Below are positions 1-10,044 of a stretch of 64,000 nucleotides of DNA, one piece after another (the stretch's first letter is position 1; the number at the start of each line of letters is the position of its first letter). Made by a program: the position numbers and the translations under genes. The DNA is from Limonium bicolor (taxonomy: Eukaryota; Streptophyta; Magnoliopsida; Caryophyllales; Plumbaginaceae): the NCBI GenBank assembly GCA_023374045.1, contig CM041779.1:272524062-272588061 (forward strand), given 5' to 3'. Below the pieces are notes generated by a model. It had not been told where the DNA came from. It ran no database searches and saw only the letters and a list, made by a program, of their open reading frames with translations.

Positions 1-870
1 TGATAAAGCACCCAAAGACTTAATAACCAAGTGGACGAGGCCTGATTTGGATCAGAATTAAAATTAGCATGCTTAGGATCAGCGGAGTACCTTGCCTTGT
101 TCTTTTCCAACCATTTCAATCCAGTTCATTCCAAGGCTCAAAGCTAAAAGCAAGGTTCAGATGGAGAATATTCTCGTTTGTTTTAGCATTTTCAGAACAA
201 AGACTTCAATTCAGCAATTAAAAACTAGAAAATTTCAAAATTTTGCACCCCAAGATCAGCTAACCAACTAAACTTCCTCTATGGCTTCCTTCCAAGTTGA
301 GCAACCACAACTTAATTTTAACAAATGCAAGAGAAAAGAGCTCAGAGACGCACAAAAAACAAGCGCCGAAGGAGCTTACCCCACCCCATACTTAGAGTGA
401 AGCAATGTCCTCATTGCGTAGGAAGAATTAACATTGTGCAAGCAATCCAACAGGGAAACAAAATCACACACAGCAGTTCAGAGGGGAGCGTGTAAAACAT
501 AAAGAGTAGAAAAGTAAAGAATACTCCCCAGAGTCCGCTCAGGGTGTGCAGCAAGGCCAACCCCACACTTGAGTTCAGCTAAGCAACAAAGTAAGCAAGC
601 TGAGAAATTAATCGGCAAAGCCAGGAGAACTCAAGTGGAACCAGACAAAACCATCAGTAGAAAAATAAGAGCCAAGGCTCTTGCAATAAGCATAACATCA
701 GTGAACACACCACAAACTTAAAAGAAAAGAGCAAAATAAACACCTAAACTAAGAAAGGGAAAAGAGATACAAACCGGTGGGTTGCCTCCCACCAAGCTGC
801 CCGGAGTTAGAGTCTCTGGCTAGACTTTCACTTCGTCATCCCGGGTCAAAAATAAAAGTTGACAATAGCG

Positions 871-1529
871 TCAACGAGGAAAGAAGTGGACAACAATCAG
901 TAGTAAACCACCTGGATCAAAACAAAATGTTACCTCGACATATAAAGGATAAAAATAAATACTCCACAAAACCTGGTGTTTGAGAAAGTATTGACAGTAA
1001 CGGATCTCAAGCAGAAGACCAGGTGATTGTTGTTTTTCCTCAAATTGAAGGATGTAAACATCCTCCTTCTGTGGGTGAGGCTCAAAGAGACCGTGGTAAT
1101 GGCAAAGTGGTGGTGGCTCGCCCCTTTCAAATTTAAGGATGTCAACATCCTTTTCGTTTAGGACCAAGGGTGGTGAGGGAGGGTGACTTGATATTTCAAC
1201 ATGTTGCTCCACTACATTGTTCAAGATTGAATCCTGTTGTCGAAGAGTGATTTTGTGTAGGTAGTCTGGTTGATCCTCTAACCACAATTGATATTGTACT
1301 TCGAGAAGTCATCGAACTCGTGAGGTCCCCCACAATTTGAGCAATATATATCCTGTGAATAGGATGATTCGTGTTCGAATTGCTCCTCAACTCGCCTCAT
1401 CTCTTCAATTTCGGGGCAATCTTCGAACTCGTGATTTCCCCCACACTGCGAGCAACACAAATCAGAGGAAAACAGATCAAAAGAACCAGAAGACTCTTGC
1501 TCCACTGCCCAAACAGGAGTCTGTTCCAT
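871..1529 (-). pseudogene. Zinc-knuckle ORF remnant of the non-autonomous LTR element, left copy
   Basis: Two overlapping minus-strand frames carry it. The upstream frame (1529-1278) encodes two half-conserved knuckles, CSQCGGNHEFEDC and CSNCGGPHEFDD, resembling the CGGxH-type zinc knuckles near the end of plant retrotransposon Gag. The second knuckle lacks its last Cys. The downstream frame (1287-871) encodes a Gln/Glu-rich segment beginning WLEDQPDYLHKI that is also open in the second copy (5651-5079). A frameshift near 1280-1310 separates them. The position just 3' of the PBS and leader fits a gag relic. I recognise no capsid domain, so it is a truncated or rewritten gag; function unknown. 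Confidence 0.55.
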
Positions 1530-1679
1530 AGACTGCCCATCCTTTTGTTGGCTAACTGTCTATAAAGTCAGATGTCTCATCGTACGATCTTTTCAGTTCA
1601 ACCAACAACTTGTACAACTCACTTGCCATTGCTTCATCGATTCCGATGTTTGCCATTGCTAGAAATAACTAAGAAAATA

Positions 1680-2225
1680 AACTAATAATAAAAATAGAAC
1701 AAAACAAAAATACTTTAAACCAGGAATATAATAAAATAGAATAGAATTAAAAAAACAAAGAACAAAATAAACTAAAGATAAAATAGAATAGAAAAAAAAA
1801 TAAAACAAAAAAATAACTAAAATTAATTAAATAAAAACAAAACAAGGTAAACTATCAAGGAAATAATAACAAAATAAACTGAGCAATGAAATAGAATAAA
1901 ATTAAGAAAACACTAAAAAAAAATTTGATAAAATAAATTAAATATAAACAAAAGTAAGAAACACAAGTAAAATTAGAACTAAGATAAAAATAGAAAGAAA
2001 TAAACTATATAAAAAACAAAATAACTGAAACAAAAAAGTAAATAAATTAAAAATATAAACAAACAAAAATTTAAATTATAACAAGAAAAAAGTAAATTAC
2101 CAAAAAAAGTTATATTGCTAAAAATAAAATAAACTAAAGGTAAATAACGAAATAACTAAAAATAAAATAAAACTAAGAGATAACAAAAACAAATAGAAAT
2201 AAAACAAAGCAAAAAAAAAAATAGA
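1680..2225 (-). other. A-rich (U-rich in the element RNA) leader between PBS and gag relic
   Basis: About 545 bp are almost entirely A with scattered T and C and very little G on the plus strand (aaaataaaact-type runs). The element is on the minus strand, so its RNA would be U-rich here. The matching stretch at 5940-6485 has diverged mainly by small indels. No ORF. Confidence 0.8.
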
Positions 2226-2259
2226 TGACCACCAAAGTTAAGACTAGACAAATGTCAAG

Positions 2260-2277
2260 TCCCCGGCAACGGCGCCA
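2260..2277 (-). promoter_or_regulatory. Primer binding site, tRNA-Asp type (left unit)
   Basis: The plus strand reads tccccggcaacggcgcca, the 3' end of plant tRNA-Asp including CCA, so the minus-strand RNA would pair with that tRNA. It lies 3 bp from the LTR end (tgca at 2281). This fixes the element orientation as minus. Athila-type and several non-autonomous plant elements use this primer. Confidence 0.9.
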
Positions 2278-2280
2278 ATT

Positions 2281-3790
2281 TGCAAACAAGAAATTTGACC
2301 TACTAAAAGCTAAGAAATAAACCTAGAAATTAATAAAAAAAAGTCTTCGGGTTGCAAATAATCCCGGTCACTGCAGTATAGAAAACGTAGCAACCAGGTA
2401 TCGAATCCGCGGGACTTGAAGAAAGTAAGTCTAGTCCTAAGAAAACTGGAAATTCAGAGGGTTGTTCTTGTTTTGGGAATCAAATAAGAAAGAAGAAAAT
2501 AAAACGAAATAAAACTGATAAAGTTATATGGATGAGTGGAACTCCGGGTTCAAGTTATTTTTTCACTAGTCGGATTATGCGAACTTCTACAAATCGATAA
2601 GAGATATGGATTGGCTAATTCTTCAATATCTTTCCAGAATTAAATCATAATCTTGAAAAGCTCATCTAGTAGAACACACAAGGTCTAATCCAGAACCTAG
2701 CGAAACACACATAGATGGATGAAGCTTAAAGAATTACGACGCACCTGAGGGAAAATATAATCAATCCGATCTAATTTTCCACAGGCTAACAGATTAATTT
2801 GACCTTCTTGTTAATCAGATCTGATCATAACAAGATTCGTAAGGCTTTTTAAGAAATTCGCGAGATTAATTAAAAAGCACACATTTGCATTAATCTGAAA
2901 CAATCCGAAAATAAAATCTCAAATCATAATTGTAGATGTACATGTAAAACGAACTAGCTACAAATAACCAGCACCCGGAGCAAATCCTTCCTAGCCTAGC
3001 ATTTTACAAAGAGAGTATAGAGAGATAGAGAAGAATTAATCTGGTGTAGAAGATTCCTCCGTTTGTCTCGCTATCCAGATCTGCAATTTACTAGGCTGGA
3101 GGTTGAAGATGATGGTGGAGGAGAAGAACTCTCGCGGCTGCTTGCGTTCTTCTCGGCGTGAGAAAAAGAAATAAAAACTAAACCTAAAGCTAAAAATAGA
3201 ACTGAAGTGATGTTGTGTGGATGAGTGGATCTCTCCAAAGTCTTCCATATTTATAAGTCTAATTGAAGACTCTTTGTTTGCTCCTTGATGACTCATTTTA
3301 ATTTCCTTCGGTTTCGCGAAGTAAATGGAGGCCCTTCAGTTGATTCAGAATTTAAGTAACTCTTTTCAATTTACTTCCGTCATCAATAAGTTATGGAAAA
3401 CTCTAGAGTTACTAACTTCAACTAACTCCCTTCATCAATAACCTTTGGAGTTACTTTCTTTTATGTTTCCAATCTTCCCCCTTCTTCTTCTCAATCCTTT
3501 CACGGCAGTCTCGTAAATATATATAAATATATCACACCGGACACAACTTTGACAGGGTCCAAATTCTTCGTATGAGCTCCGATTTGTTCCCCGTTTGCGG
3601 CGTTGGAAAGCTCGTGAGGAGAACTATGCATTTTCACCATCATTTTCTGCTTTAAACATATAAATTGGCATCAGTTCTTGCCCAAAGTAAGAGTCATGAA
3701 AAGCATAGGATAAGTGTGAAAAAGCACATAAAAAGGTTGCATAAATAAGAATTTAGCACCAATAAAACCATATCAATTTCACACTTATCA
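2281..3790 (-). repeat. LTR of non-autonomous element (shared middle LTR, 1510 bp)
   Basis: Begins tgcaaacaag and ends cacacttatca on the plus strand, so it reads TGATAAGTGTG...TTTGCA on the element strand. It is followed outward by the PBS at 2260-2277 and preceded by a polypurine tract at 3791-3806, so it serves as the 3' LTR of the complete unit and the 5' LTR of the left unit. It is nearly identical to 6543-8048. Short ORFs inside it are not conserved as proteins. Confidence 0.9.
3248..3257 (-). promoter_or_regulatory. Probable TATA box in LTR (left copy)
   Basis: The minus strand reads CTTATAAATA, about 535 bp from the LTR 5' end. It is followed some 30 bp downstream by a C/A-rich stretch (atccactcatccacacaaca) typical of plant transcription starts. 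Inferred U3/R boundary near 3215-3220. Confidence 0.5.
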
Positions 3791-3806
3791 AATCACCCCA
3801 CACTTA
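3791..3806 (-). other. Polypurine tract of non-autonomous element
   Basis: On the minus strand AAGTGTGGGGTGATT directly precedes the LTR start TGATAAGTGTG. It would prime plus-strand DNA synthesis. Only one complete copy is in the window. Confidence 0.7.
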
Positions 3807-4640
3807 GCCTTTTGCTTGTCCCCAAGCAAAACTCTCAAGCACAAGTAAAACCGAGCTAATGGAACTCAACAGGAAAGGAAGAGCACAGAAGAAAGGAATT
3901 GCTAGCTTAACCATTAAAGGGGGCAATTCAAATTATTCAAAACAATTTATTCTTTCCAAAAACATGAAGTCATTCGAAGCTAACAAATGAGAAACGAAAC
4001 CATAAGAGTCTTGCCTTTAACCTTGAGCCAATCCACCTTTTTCCTTCACAAACCATAGAAACGACAAGGGCATGAAGTAAGATCATATTCCATCATACCT
4101 TTCAATGTCACATACTCTTGATCCATAAGAGAAATTAATCTGTACTAGCTTAGCATTTACATAAATATTTCAATTAAAGCGCTTTCAATTTCTTTCACCA
4201 CAGACTTTTCTCTCCACCCATGTAGCGGCTTTGGGTCAACTATCCCAGATCACAAGGACCTTAGGTAGCTAGGTGATAAAGCACCCTAAAAGACTTAATA
4301 ACCAAGTGGACGAGGCCTGATTTGGATCAGAATTAAAATTAGCATGCTTAGGATCAGCGGAGTACCTTGCCTTGTTCTTTTCCAACCATTTCAATCCAGT
4401 TCATTCCAAGGCTCAAAGCTAAAAGCAAGGTTCAGATGGAGAATATTCTCGTTTGTTTTAGCATTTTCAGAACAAAGACTTCAATTCAGCAATTAAAAAC
4501 TAGAGAAATTTCAAAATTTTGCACCCCAAGATCAGCTAACCAACTAAACTTCCTCTATGGCTTCCTTCCAAGTTGAGCAACCACAACTTAATTTTAACAA
4601 ATGCAAGAGAAAAGAGCTCAGAGACGCACAAAAAACAAGC
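3807..4640 (-). other. Non-coding 3' internal part of non-autonomous element
   Basis: Includes 3807-4272, which is present only once because the window begins at the point matching 4273. No conserved ORF, repeat array or RNA gene seen. Confidence 0.6.
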
Positions 4641-5078
4641 GCCGAAGGAGCTTACCCCACCCCATACTTAGAGTGAAGCAATGTCCTCATTGTGTAGGAA
4701 GAATTAACATTGTGCAAGCAATCCAACAGGGAAACAAAATCACACACAGCAGTTCAGAGGGGAGCGTGTAAAACATAAAAGAGTAGAAAAGTAAAGAATA
4801 CTCCCCAGAGTCCGCTCAGGGTGTGCAGCAAGGCCAACCCCACACTTGAGTAAGCAAGCTGAGAAATATAATCGGCAAAGCCAGGAGAACTCAAGTGGAA
4901 CCAACAAAACCATCAGTAGAAAAATAAGAGCCAAGGCTCTTGCAATAAGCATAACATCAGTGAACACACCACAAACTTAAAAGAAAAGAGCAAAATAAAC
5001 ACCTAAACTAAGAAAGGGAAAAGAGATACAAACCGGTGGGTTGCCTCCCACCAAGCTGCCCGGAGTTAGAGTCTCTGG

Positions 5079-5799
5079 CTAGACTTTCACTTCGTCATCC
5101 GGGTCAAAAATAAAAGTTGACAATAGCGTCAACGAGAGAAAGAAGTGGACAACAATCAGTAGTAAACCACCTGGATCAAAACAAAATGTTACCTCGACAT
5201 ATAAAGGATAAAAATAAATACTCCACAAAACCTGGTGTTTGAGAAAGTATTGACAGTAACGGATCTCAAGCAGAAGACCAGGTGATGATTGTTGTTTTTC
5301 CTCAAATTGAAGGATGTAAACATCCTCCTTCTGTGGGTGAGGCTCAAAGAGACCGTGGTAATGGCAAAGTGGTGGTGGCTCGCCCCTTTCAAATTTAAGG
5401 ATGTCAACATCCTTTTCGTTTAGGACCAAGGGTGGTGAGGGAGGGTGACTTGATATTTCAACATGTTGCTCCACTACATTGTTCAAGATTGAATCCTGTT
5501 GTCGAAGAGTGATTTTGTGTAGGTAGTCTGGTTGATCCTCTAACCACAACTGATATTGTACTTCGAGAATCATCGAACTCGTGAGGTCCCCCACAATTTG
5601 AGCAATATATATCCTGTGAATAGGATGATTCGTGTTCGAATTGCTCCTCAACTCGCCTCATCTCTTCAATTTCGGGGCAATCTTCGAACTCGTGATTTCC
5701 CCCACACTGCGAGCAACACAAATCAGAGGAAAACAGATCAAAAGAACCAGAAGACTTGCTCCACTGCCCAAACAGGAGTCTGTTCCATAGACTGCCCAT
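5079..5799 (-). pseudogene. Zinc-knuckle ORF remnant of the non-autonomous LTR element, right copy
   Basis: The upstream minus frame (5799-5458, 113 aa) holds two CxxCGGxHEF knuckles at about residues 28-42 and 69-80. The downstream frame (5651-5079, 190 aa) continues with a segment starting near WLEDQPDYLHKI. The frames overlap, and a frameshift close to 5560-5570, right after the second knuckle, would join them into a protein of roughly 240 aa. Both frames also stay open in the left copy, suggesting the ancestor was coding. Zinc knuckles bind element RNA in Gag; no capsid or enzyme domain is seen. Function beyond nucleic-acid binding is unknown. Confidence 0.55.
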
Positions 5800-5939
5800 C
5801 CTTTTGTTGGCTAACTGTCTATAAAGTCAGATGTCTCATCGTACGATCTTTTCAGTTCAACCAACAACTTGTACAACTCACTTGCCATTGCTTCATCGAT
5901 TCCGATGTTTGCCATTGCTAGAAATAACTAAGAACAAAA

Positions 5940-6485
5940 TAAACTAATAATAAAAATGGAACAAAACAAAAATACTTTAAACCAGGAATATAATAAATAG
6001 AATAGAATTAAAAAAACAAAGAACAAAATAAATAACTAAAGATAAAATGAATAGAAGAAAACAAAAATAAAACAAAACAAATTAACTAAAATTAATTAAT
6101 AAAAACAAAACAAGATAAACTATCAATGGAAATAATAACAAAATAAACTGAGCATGAAATAGAATAAAATTAAAGAAAACAACTAAACAAAACTTGATAA
6201 AATAATTAAATATAAACAAAAACTAAAAATTATTAAATTAGAACTAAGATAAAAGAGAAAGATAAACTATATAAAAAACAAAATAACTGAAACAAAAAAG
6301 TAAATAAATTAAAAATATAAAACAAAACAAAATTTAAATTATAACAAGAAAAAAGTAAATTACCAAAAAAAGTTATATTGCTAAAAATAAAATAAACTAA
6401 AGGTAAATAACGAAATAACTAAAAATAAAATAAAACTAAGAGATAACAAAAACAAATAGAAATAAAACAAAGCAAAAAAAAAAAT
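5940..6485 (-). other. A-rich leader, right copy
   Basis: Homologous to 1680-2225, with the same A-dominated plus-strand composition and many small indels between copies. No ORF. Confidence 0.8.
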
Positions 6486-6521
6486 AATGACCACCAAAGT
6501 TAAGACTAGACAAATGTCAAG

Positions 6522-6539
6522 TCCCCGGCAACGGCGCCA
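6522..6539 (-). promoter_or_regulatory. Primer binding site, tRNA-Asp type (complete unit)
   Basis: Same 18-bp match to the tRNA-Asp 3' end as at 2260-2277, 3 bp from the LTR at 6543. Confidence 0.9.
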
Positions 6540-6542
6540 ATT

Positions 6543-8048
6543 TGCAAACAGAAATTTGACCTACTAAAAGCTAAGAATAAACCTAGAAATTAATAAATCA
6601 AAAGTCTTCGGGTTGCAAATAATCCCGGTCACTGCAGTATAGAAACGTAGCAACCAGGTATCGAATCCGCGGGACTTGAAGAAAGTAATCTAGTCCTAAG
6701 AAAACTGGAAATTCAGAGGGTTGTTCTTGTTTTGGGAATCAAATAAGAAAGAAAAATAAAACGAAATAAAACTGATAAAGTTATGGATGAGTGGAACTCC
6801 GGGTTCAAGTTATTTTTTCACTAGTCGGATTATGCGAACTTCTACAAATCGATATGAGATATGGATTGGCTAATTCTTCAATATCTTTCCAGAATTAAAT
6901 CATAATCTCTGAAAAGCTCATCTAGTAGAACACACAAGGTCTAATCCAGAACCTAGCGAAACACACATAGATGGATGAAGCTTAAAGAATTACGACGCAC
7001 CTGAGGGAAAATATAATCAATCCGATCTAATTTTCCACAGGCTAACAGATTAATTTGACCTTCTTGTTAATCACTGATCTGATCATAACAAGATTCGTAA
7101 GGCTTTTTAAGAAATTCGCGAGATTAATTAAAAAGCACAGCATTTGCATTAATCTGAAACAATCCGAAAATAAAATCTCAAATCATAATTGTAGATGTAC
7201 ATGTAAAACGAACTAGCTACAAATAACCAGCACCCGGAGCAAATCCTTCCTAGCCTAGCATTTTACAAAGAGAGTATAGAGAGATAGAGAAGAATTAATC
7301 TGGTGTAGAAGATTCCTCCGTTTGTCTCGCTATCCAGATCTGCAATTTACTAGGCTGGAGGTTGAAGATGATGTGGAGGAGAAGAACTCTCGCGGCTGCT
7401 TGCGTTCTTCTCGGCGTGAGAAAAAGAAATAAAAACTAACCTAAAGCTAAAAATAGAACTGAAGTGATGTTGTGTGGATGAGTGGATCTCTCCAAAGTCT
7501 TCCATATTTATAAGTCTAATTGAAGACTCTTTGTTTGCTCCTTGATGACTCATTTTAATTTCCTTCGGTTTCGCGAAGTAAATGGAGGCCCTTCAGTTGA
7601 TTCAGAATTTAAGTAACTCTTTTCAATTTACTTCCGTCATCAATAAGTTATGGAAAACTCTAGAGTTACTAACTTCAACTAACTCCCTTCATCAATAACC
7701 TTTGGAGTTACTTTCTTTTATGTTTCCAATCTTCCCCCTTCTTCTTCTCAATCCTTTCACGGCAGTCTCGTAAATATATATATAAATATATCACACGGAC
7801 ACAACTTTGACAGGGTCCAAATTCTTCGTATGAGCTCCGATTTGTTCCCCGTTTGCGGCGTTGGAAAGCTCGTGAGGAGAACTATGCATTTTCACCATCA
7901 TTTTCTGCTTTAAACATATAAATTGGCATCAGTTCTTGCCCAAAGTAAGAGTCATGAAAAGCATAGGATAAGTGTGAAAAAGCACATAAAAAGGTTGCAT
8001 AAATAAGAATTTAGCACCAATAAAACCATATCAATTTCACACTTATCA
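6543..8048 (-). repeat. 5' LTR of non-autonomous element (1506 bp)
   Basis: Minus-strand LTR running TGATAAGTGTG to TTTGCA, nearly identical to 2281-3790. A TATA-like CTTATAAATA lies at 7505-7514. The outer edge at 8048 meets unrelated sequence. Confidence 0.9.
7505..7514 (-). promoter_or_regulatory. Probable TATA box in 5' LTR
   Basis: Same CTTATAAATA motif and downstream C/A-rich start region as at 3248-3257. This copy would drive the complete unit. Confidence 0.5.
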
Positions 8049-8249
8049 CATGTCCAACCAAATACCACTACTCATCCCAAAACTTCCAAACAGCCCATAA
8101 GGAGGCTCCAAGTGCACATACGTCAAATTATTATCATAAACCCCAAGTCTATACTGGGGGAAATCTGAGCTCAAGTTCTTCATCTTTCATCTTTTGTTTA
8201 AACGTGTGAACGAATTTCTGAGTGAGAAGTTCACGAGAGTGTCTTGAGA

Positions 8250-8905
8250 GGAAAACCCATGAGTGAATGAGTGTGTCATTTTTTTTACACGACTCTGGAG
8301 AGACCACATTCAAAGGTGAGGTAAACGACATAATTCTGACCAAAGAAGGTAATTTGTAAATTTACGCTTAGACTTGTGAAAAGTAACAAAGAACGGATAC
8401 ACAACTGCCAGGGATGACGAAGCACCTAGGTACAACACCACATAGCCAAAAGCTTATGAACCCTGACATAAACCCTAGGCACCCCCGCTGAGCCTTTTAC
8501 ATATCCCTTTTTCGATATTACAAAGCTCCACAAGACAAGCCAGCCCGTGATGAATATCCAACCCGGTGACCAAAAGAAGGAAGGAGCCAGATTCTCAGAT
8601 AACATTTCCATCAGTCCAAAGAAGCAACGCCGCTATCAGCATAACGAAGTGATCCGAAAATGGTCCTAGAGTGACACAGGATCCAAAGAGCTCACATCAA
8701 AAATGCTCTTAAAGCTCAAAACCGGGAGACACAAGAACCCCGAAGGCAAAGTCAAAAGAGGATAAAACAAAGAGGCAAATCCGAAGTGCCTCGAAGAAAT
8801 CCAAATGACAAAAGAAGAGAAATGGTGTAAAGGACAAATTCAAGAGTCCTAGGTCCAAAGCCCGAAAACAATGTTAAAGCAACCAGACATCTTCAAGACA
8901 AGGAA
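8250..8905 (-). repeat. Inverted copy of Ogre-like leader segment
   Basis: Its reverse complement aligns along its whole length, with scattered substitutions, to 43058-43712. Shared words include ttcacaagcttttggctatg with few changes and atcttgaatgtggtctc-like motifs. The two copies are in opposite orientation and about 35 kb apart, or roughly 4.5 kb once element 1 is removed. Confidence 0.8.
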
Positions 8906-9387
8906 AGCAAATCCAAGGATAGATGCAAGTTGTAGCTTTGGTCACCCATTTAAGCTCCACATACCTCAAATATCCCTCCATGGTCCCGTTGTCTTTCATC
9001 ACACCCCATGGCCACGTTATAAGCTTTAAAGACTTCCGACTTGTTAGTTGTGTATCTAATCACGTGAAAGTAATAGATCGAATGCGTAAATCAAACAAAT
9101 TTCAAATTCAATGGTCTAGAAGTTGTGAACGTAGGTGAGGAACGAGTGCAAGCACCAAACACGCTGAGTGTTGTTAGGACACCACATAAAAACATAAGCC
9201 TTGACCCTGTGAGGACGAGACTCGTTTGCATGTTATAATAAAGAAAATACTGGGGGCAATCGTCGTTTCGATCGATTTCCATGAACTTTAGCTTGTTCTA
9301 AAGGAAAATACTGGGGGCAATTGTTGGTTCCAACAATTGCTATGATGACACCAAATTGGAACCTAAAGCTTTGAGCACCACCAATAT

Positions 9388-9530
9388 CACCACCACACAG
9401 GCCCATATAAGCCCTTACCTTACCACACCACCACACCCCACACAAGCCCAAATAAGCCCTCACCTTCAGACCATCACTACACAGGCCCACATAAGACCAT
9501 ACCTTCACATCATAACCCACACCTCACCGG
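9388..9530. repeat. Three-unit tandem repeat (about 45 bp)
   Basis: Imperfect units built on caggcccatataagcccttacc; the second and third units vary the core (cccaaataagccctcacc, cccacataagaccatacc). Confidence 0.7.
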
Positions 9531-9628
9531 TGGCATGTTCATCTCCGAAGAAATAAATTACAAGTCCAAATTCTTTAGTTAGAAATGGTAATTTCACTTT
9601 CCTTTTCAGTAAATAGAACTTTCTTCAA

Positions 9629-9890
9629 ACATTGCCACGTTTGGCACCTTTTTCAATAATTTCATGTCTTGAACAACTTTCCTCCTTCAAACAACGTCGG
9701 TTTTATAAACCTCATCATGGCCACGTTTGGCACACTTTTCTAGCAATGTTTTGCTTTGGACAATATTTTATCCTTAACATTGCCATGTTTGGCACATTTT
9801 CCAACGGTTTTCTTGTTTTGGTTAAGTTTCCTACATACACTTGATTGTATTTACATGCATATCACATTGTCATGTTTGGCACTTTCATAT
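9629..9890. repeat. Imperfect tandem repeat with gccacgtttggcac core
   Basis: Four units at about 9630, 9717, 9780 and 9868, each with a variant of attgccatgtttggcac followed by T-rich spacer. Spacing is 60-90 bp. Confidence 0.65.
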
Positions 9891-9954
9891 CAACTTTCCT
9901 CATGATCATTTACATAAAATTTACCTTGCATCTATCTGTACGAGACTCCTCATC

Positions 9955-10039
9955 ACAAATCAGAGATATAGATTCTCACCCCAGAGATTCATTCTTTAGA
10001 GATACAGATTCTCACTCATAGATACAAATTCTTTAGAGA
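9955..10039. repeat. Left part of gatacagattct tandem array
   Basis: Beginning of the roughly 37-bp array that continues at 40456. Element 1 inserted inside it, duplicating tacag. Confidence 0.85.
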
Positions 10040-10044
10040 TACAG
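10040..10044. other. Target-site duplication of element 1 (left)
   Basis: tacag precedes the LTR start tgtaacacc; the same five bases follow the other LTR at 40456-40460. Confidence 0.9.

Larger units (their letters stand above)
1..2259 (-). mobile_element. Partial internal region of tandem non-autonomous LTR element (left unit)
   Basis: This stretch matches 4273-6521 base for base apart from small indels, and lies on the PBS side of the LTR at 2281-3790. Read on the minus strand it is the leader plus gag-like internal region of an LTR element whose other end lies left of the window. It holds a short zinc-knuckle ORF remnant and an A-rich leader but no polymerase genes. With the complete unit at 2281-8048 it forms an LTR-internal-LTR-internal tandem, the usual product of unequal or intra-element recombination between LTRs. 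Confidence 0.85.
2281..8048 (-). mobile_element. Complete non-autonomous LTR retrotransposon (LARD-like, 5.8 kb)
   Basis: Minus-strand order: LTR 8048-6543, tRNA-Asp PBS 6539-6522, U-rich leader, zinc-knuckle ORF relic, non-coding 3' part, PPT 3806-3791, LTR 3790-2281. The internal region is about 2.75 kb with no protease, RT, RNase H or integrase, so transposition would need proteins from another element. No target duplication can be seen, because the left side continues into another internal region and the right side abuts Ogre-like sequence at 8049. Confidence 0.85.
8049..10044. mobile_element. Left half of decayed Ogre/Tat-like element
   Basis: Non-coding sequence interrupted at 10045 by element 1 and resuming at 40456. 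It contains an inverted copy of the Ogre-like leader (about 8250-8905 matches 43058-43712 in reverse complement), two actgggggcaat purine-rich motifs at 9249-9260 and 9308-9320, and three tandem-repeat patches. No intact ORF. The lineage is inferred from the gag relic and the purine-tract/LTR junction on the right side. Confidence 0.55.
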
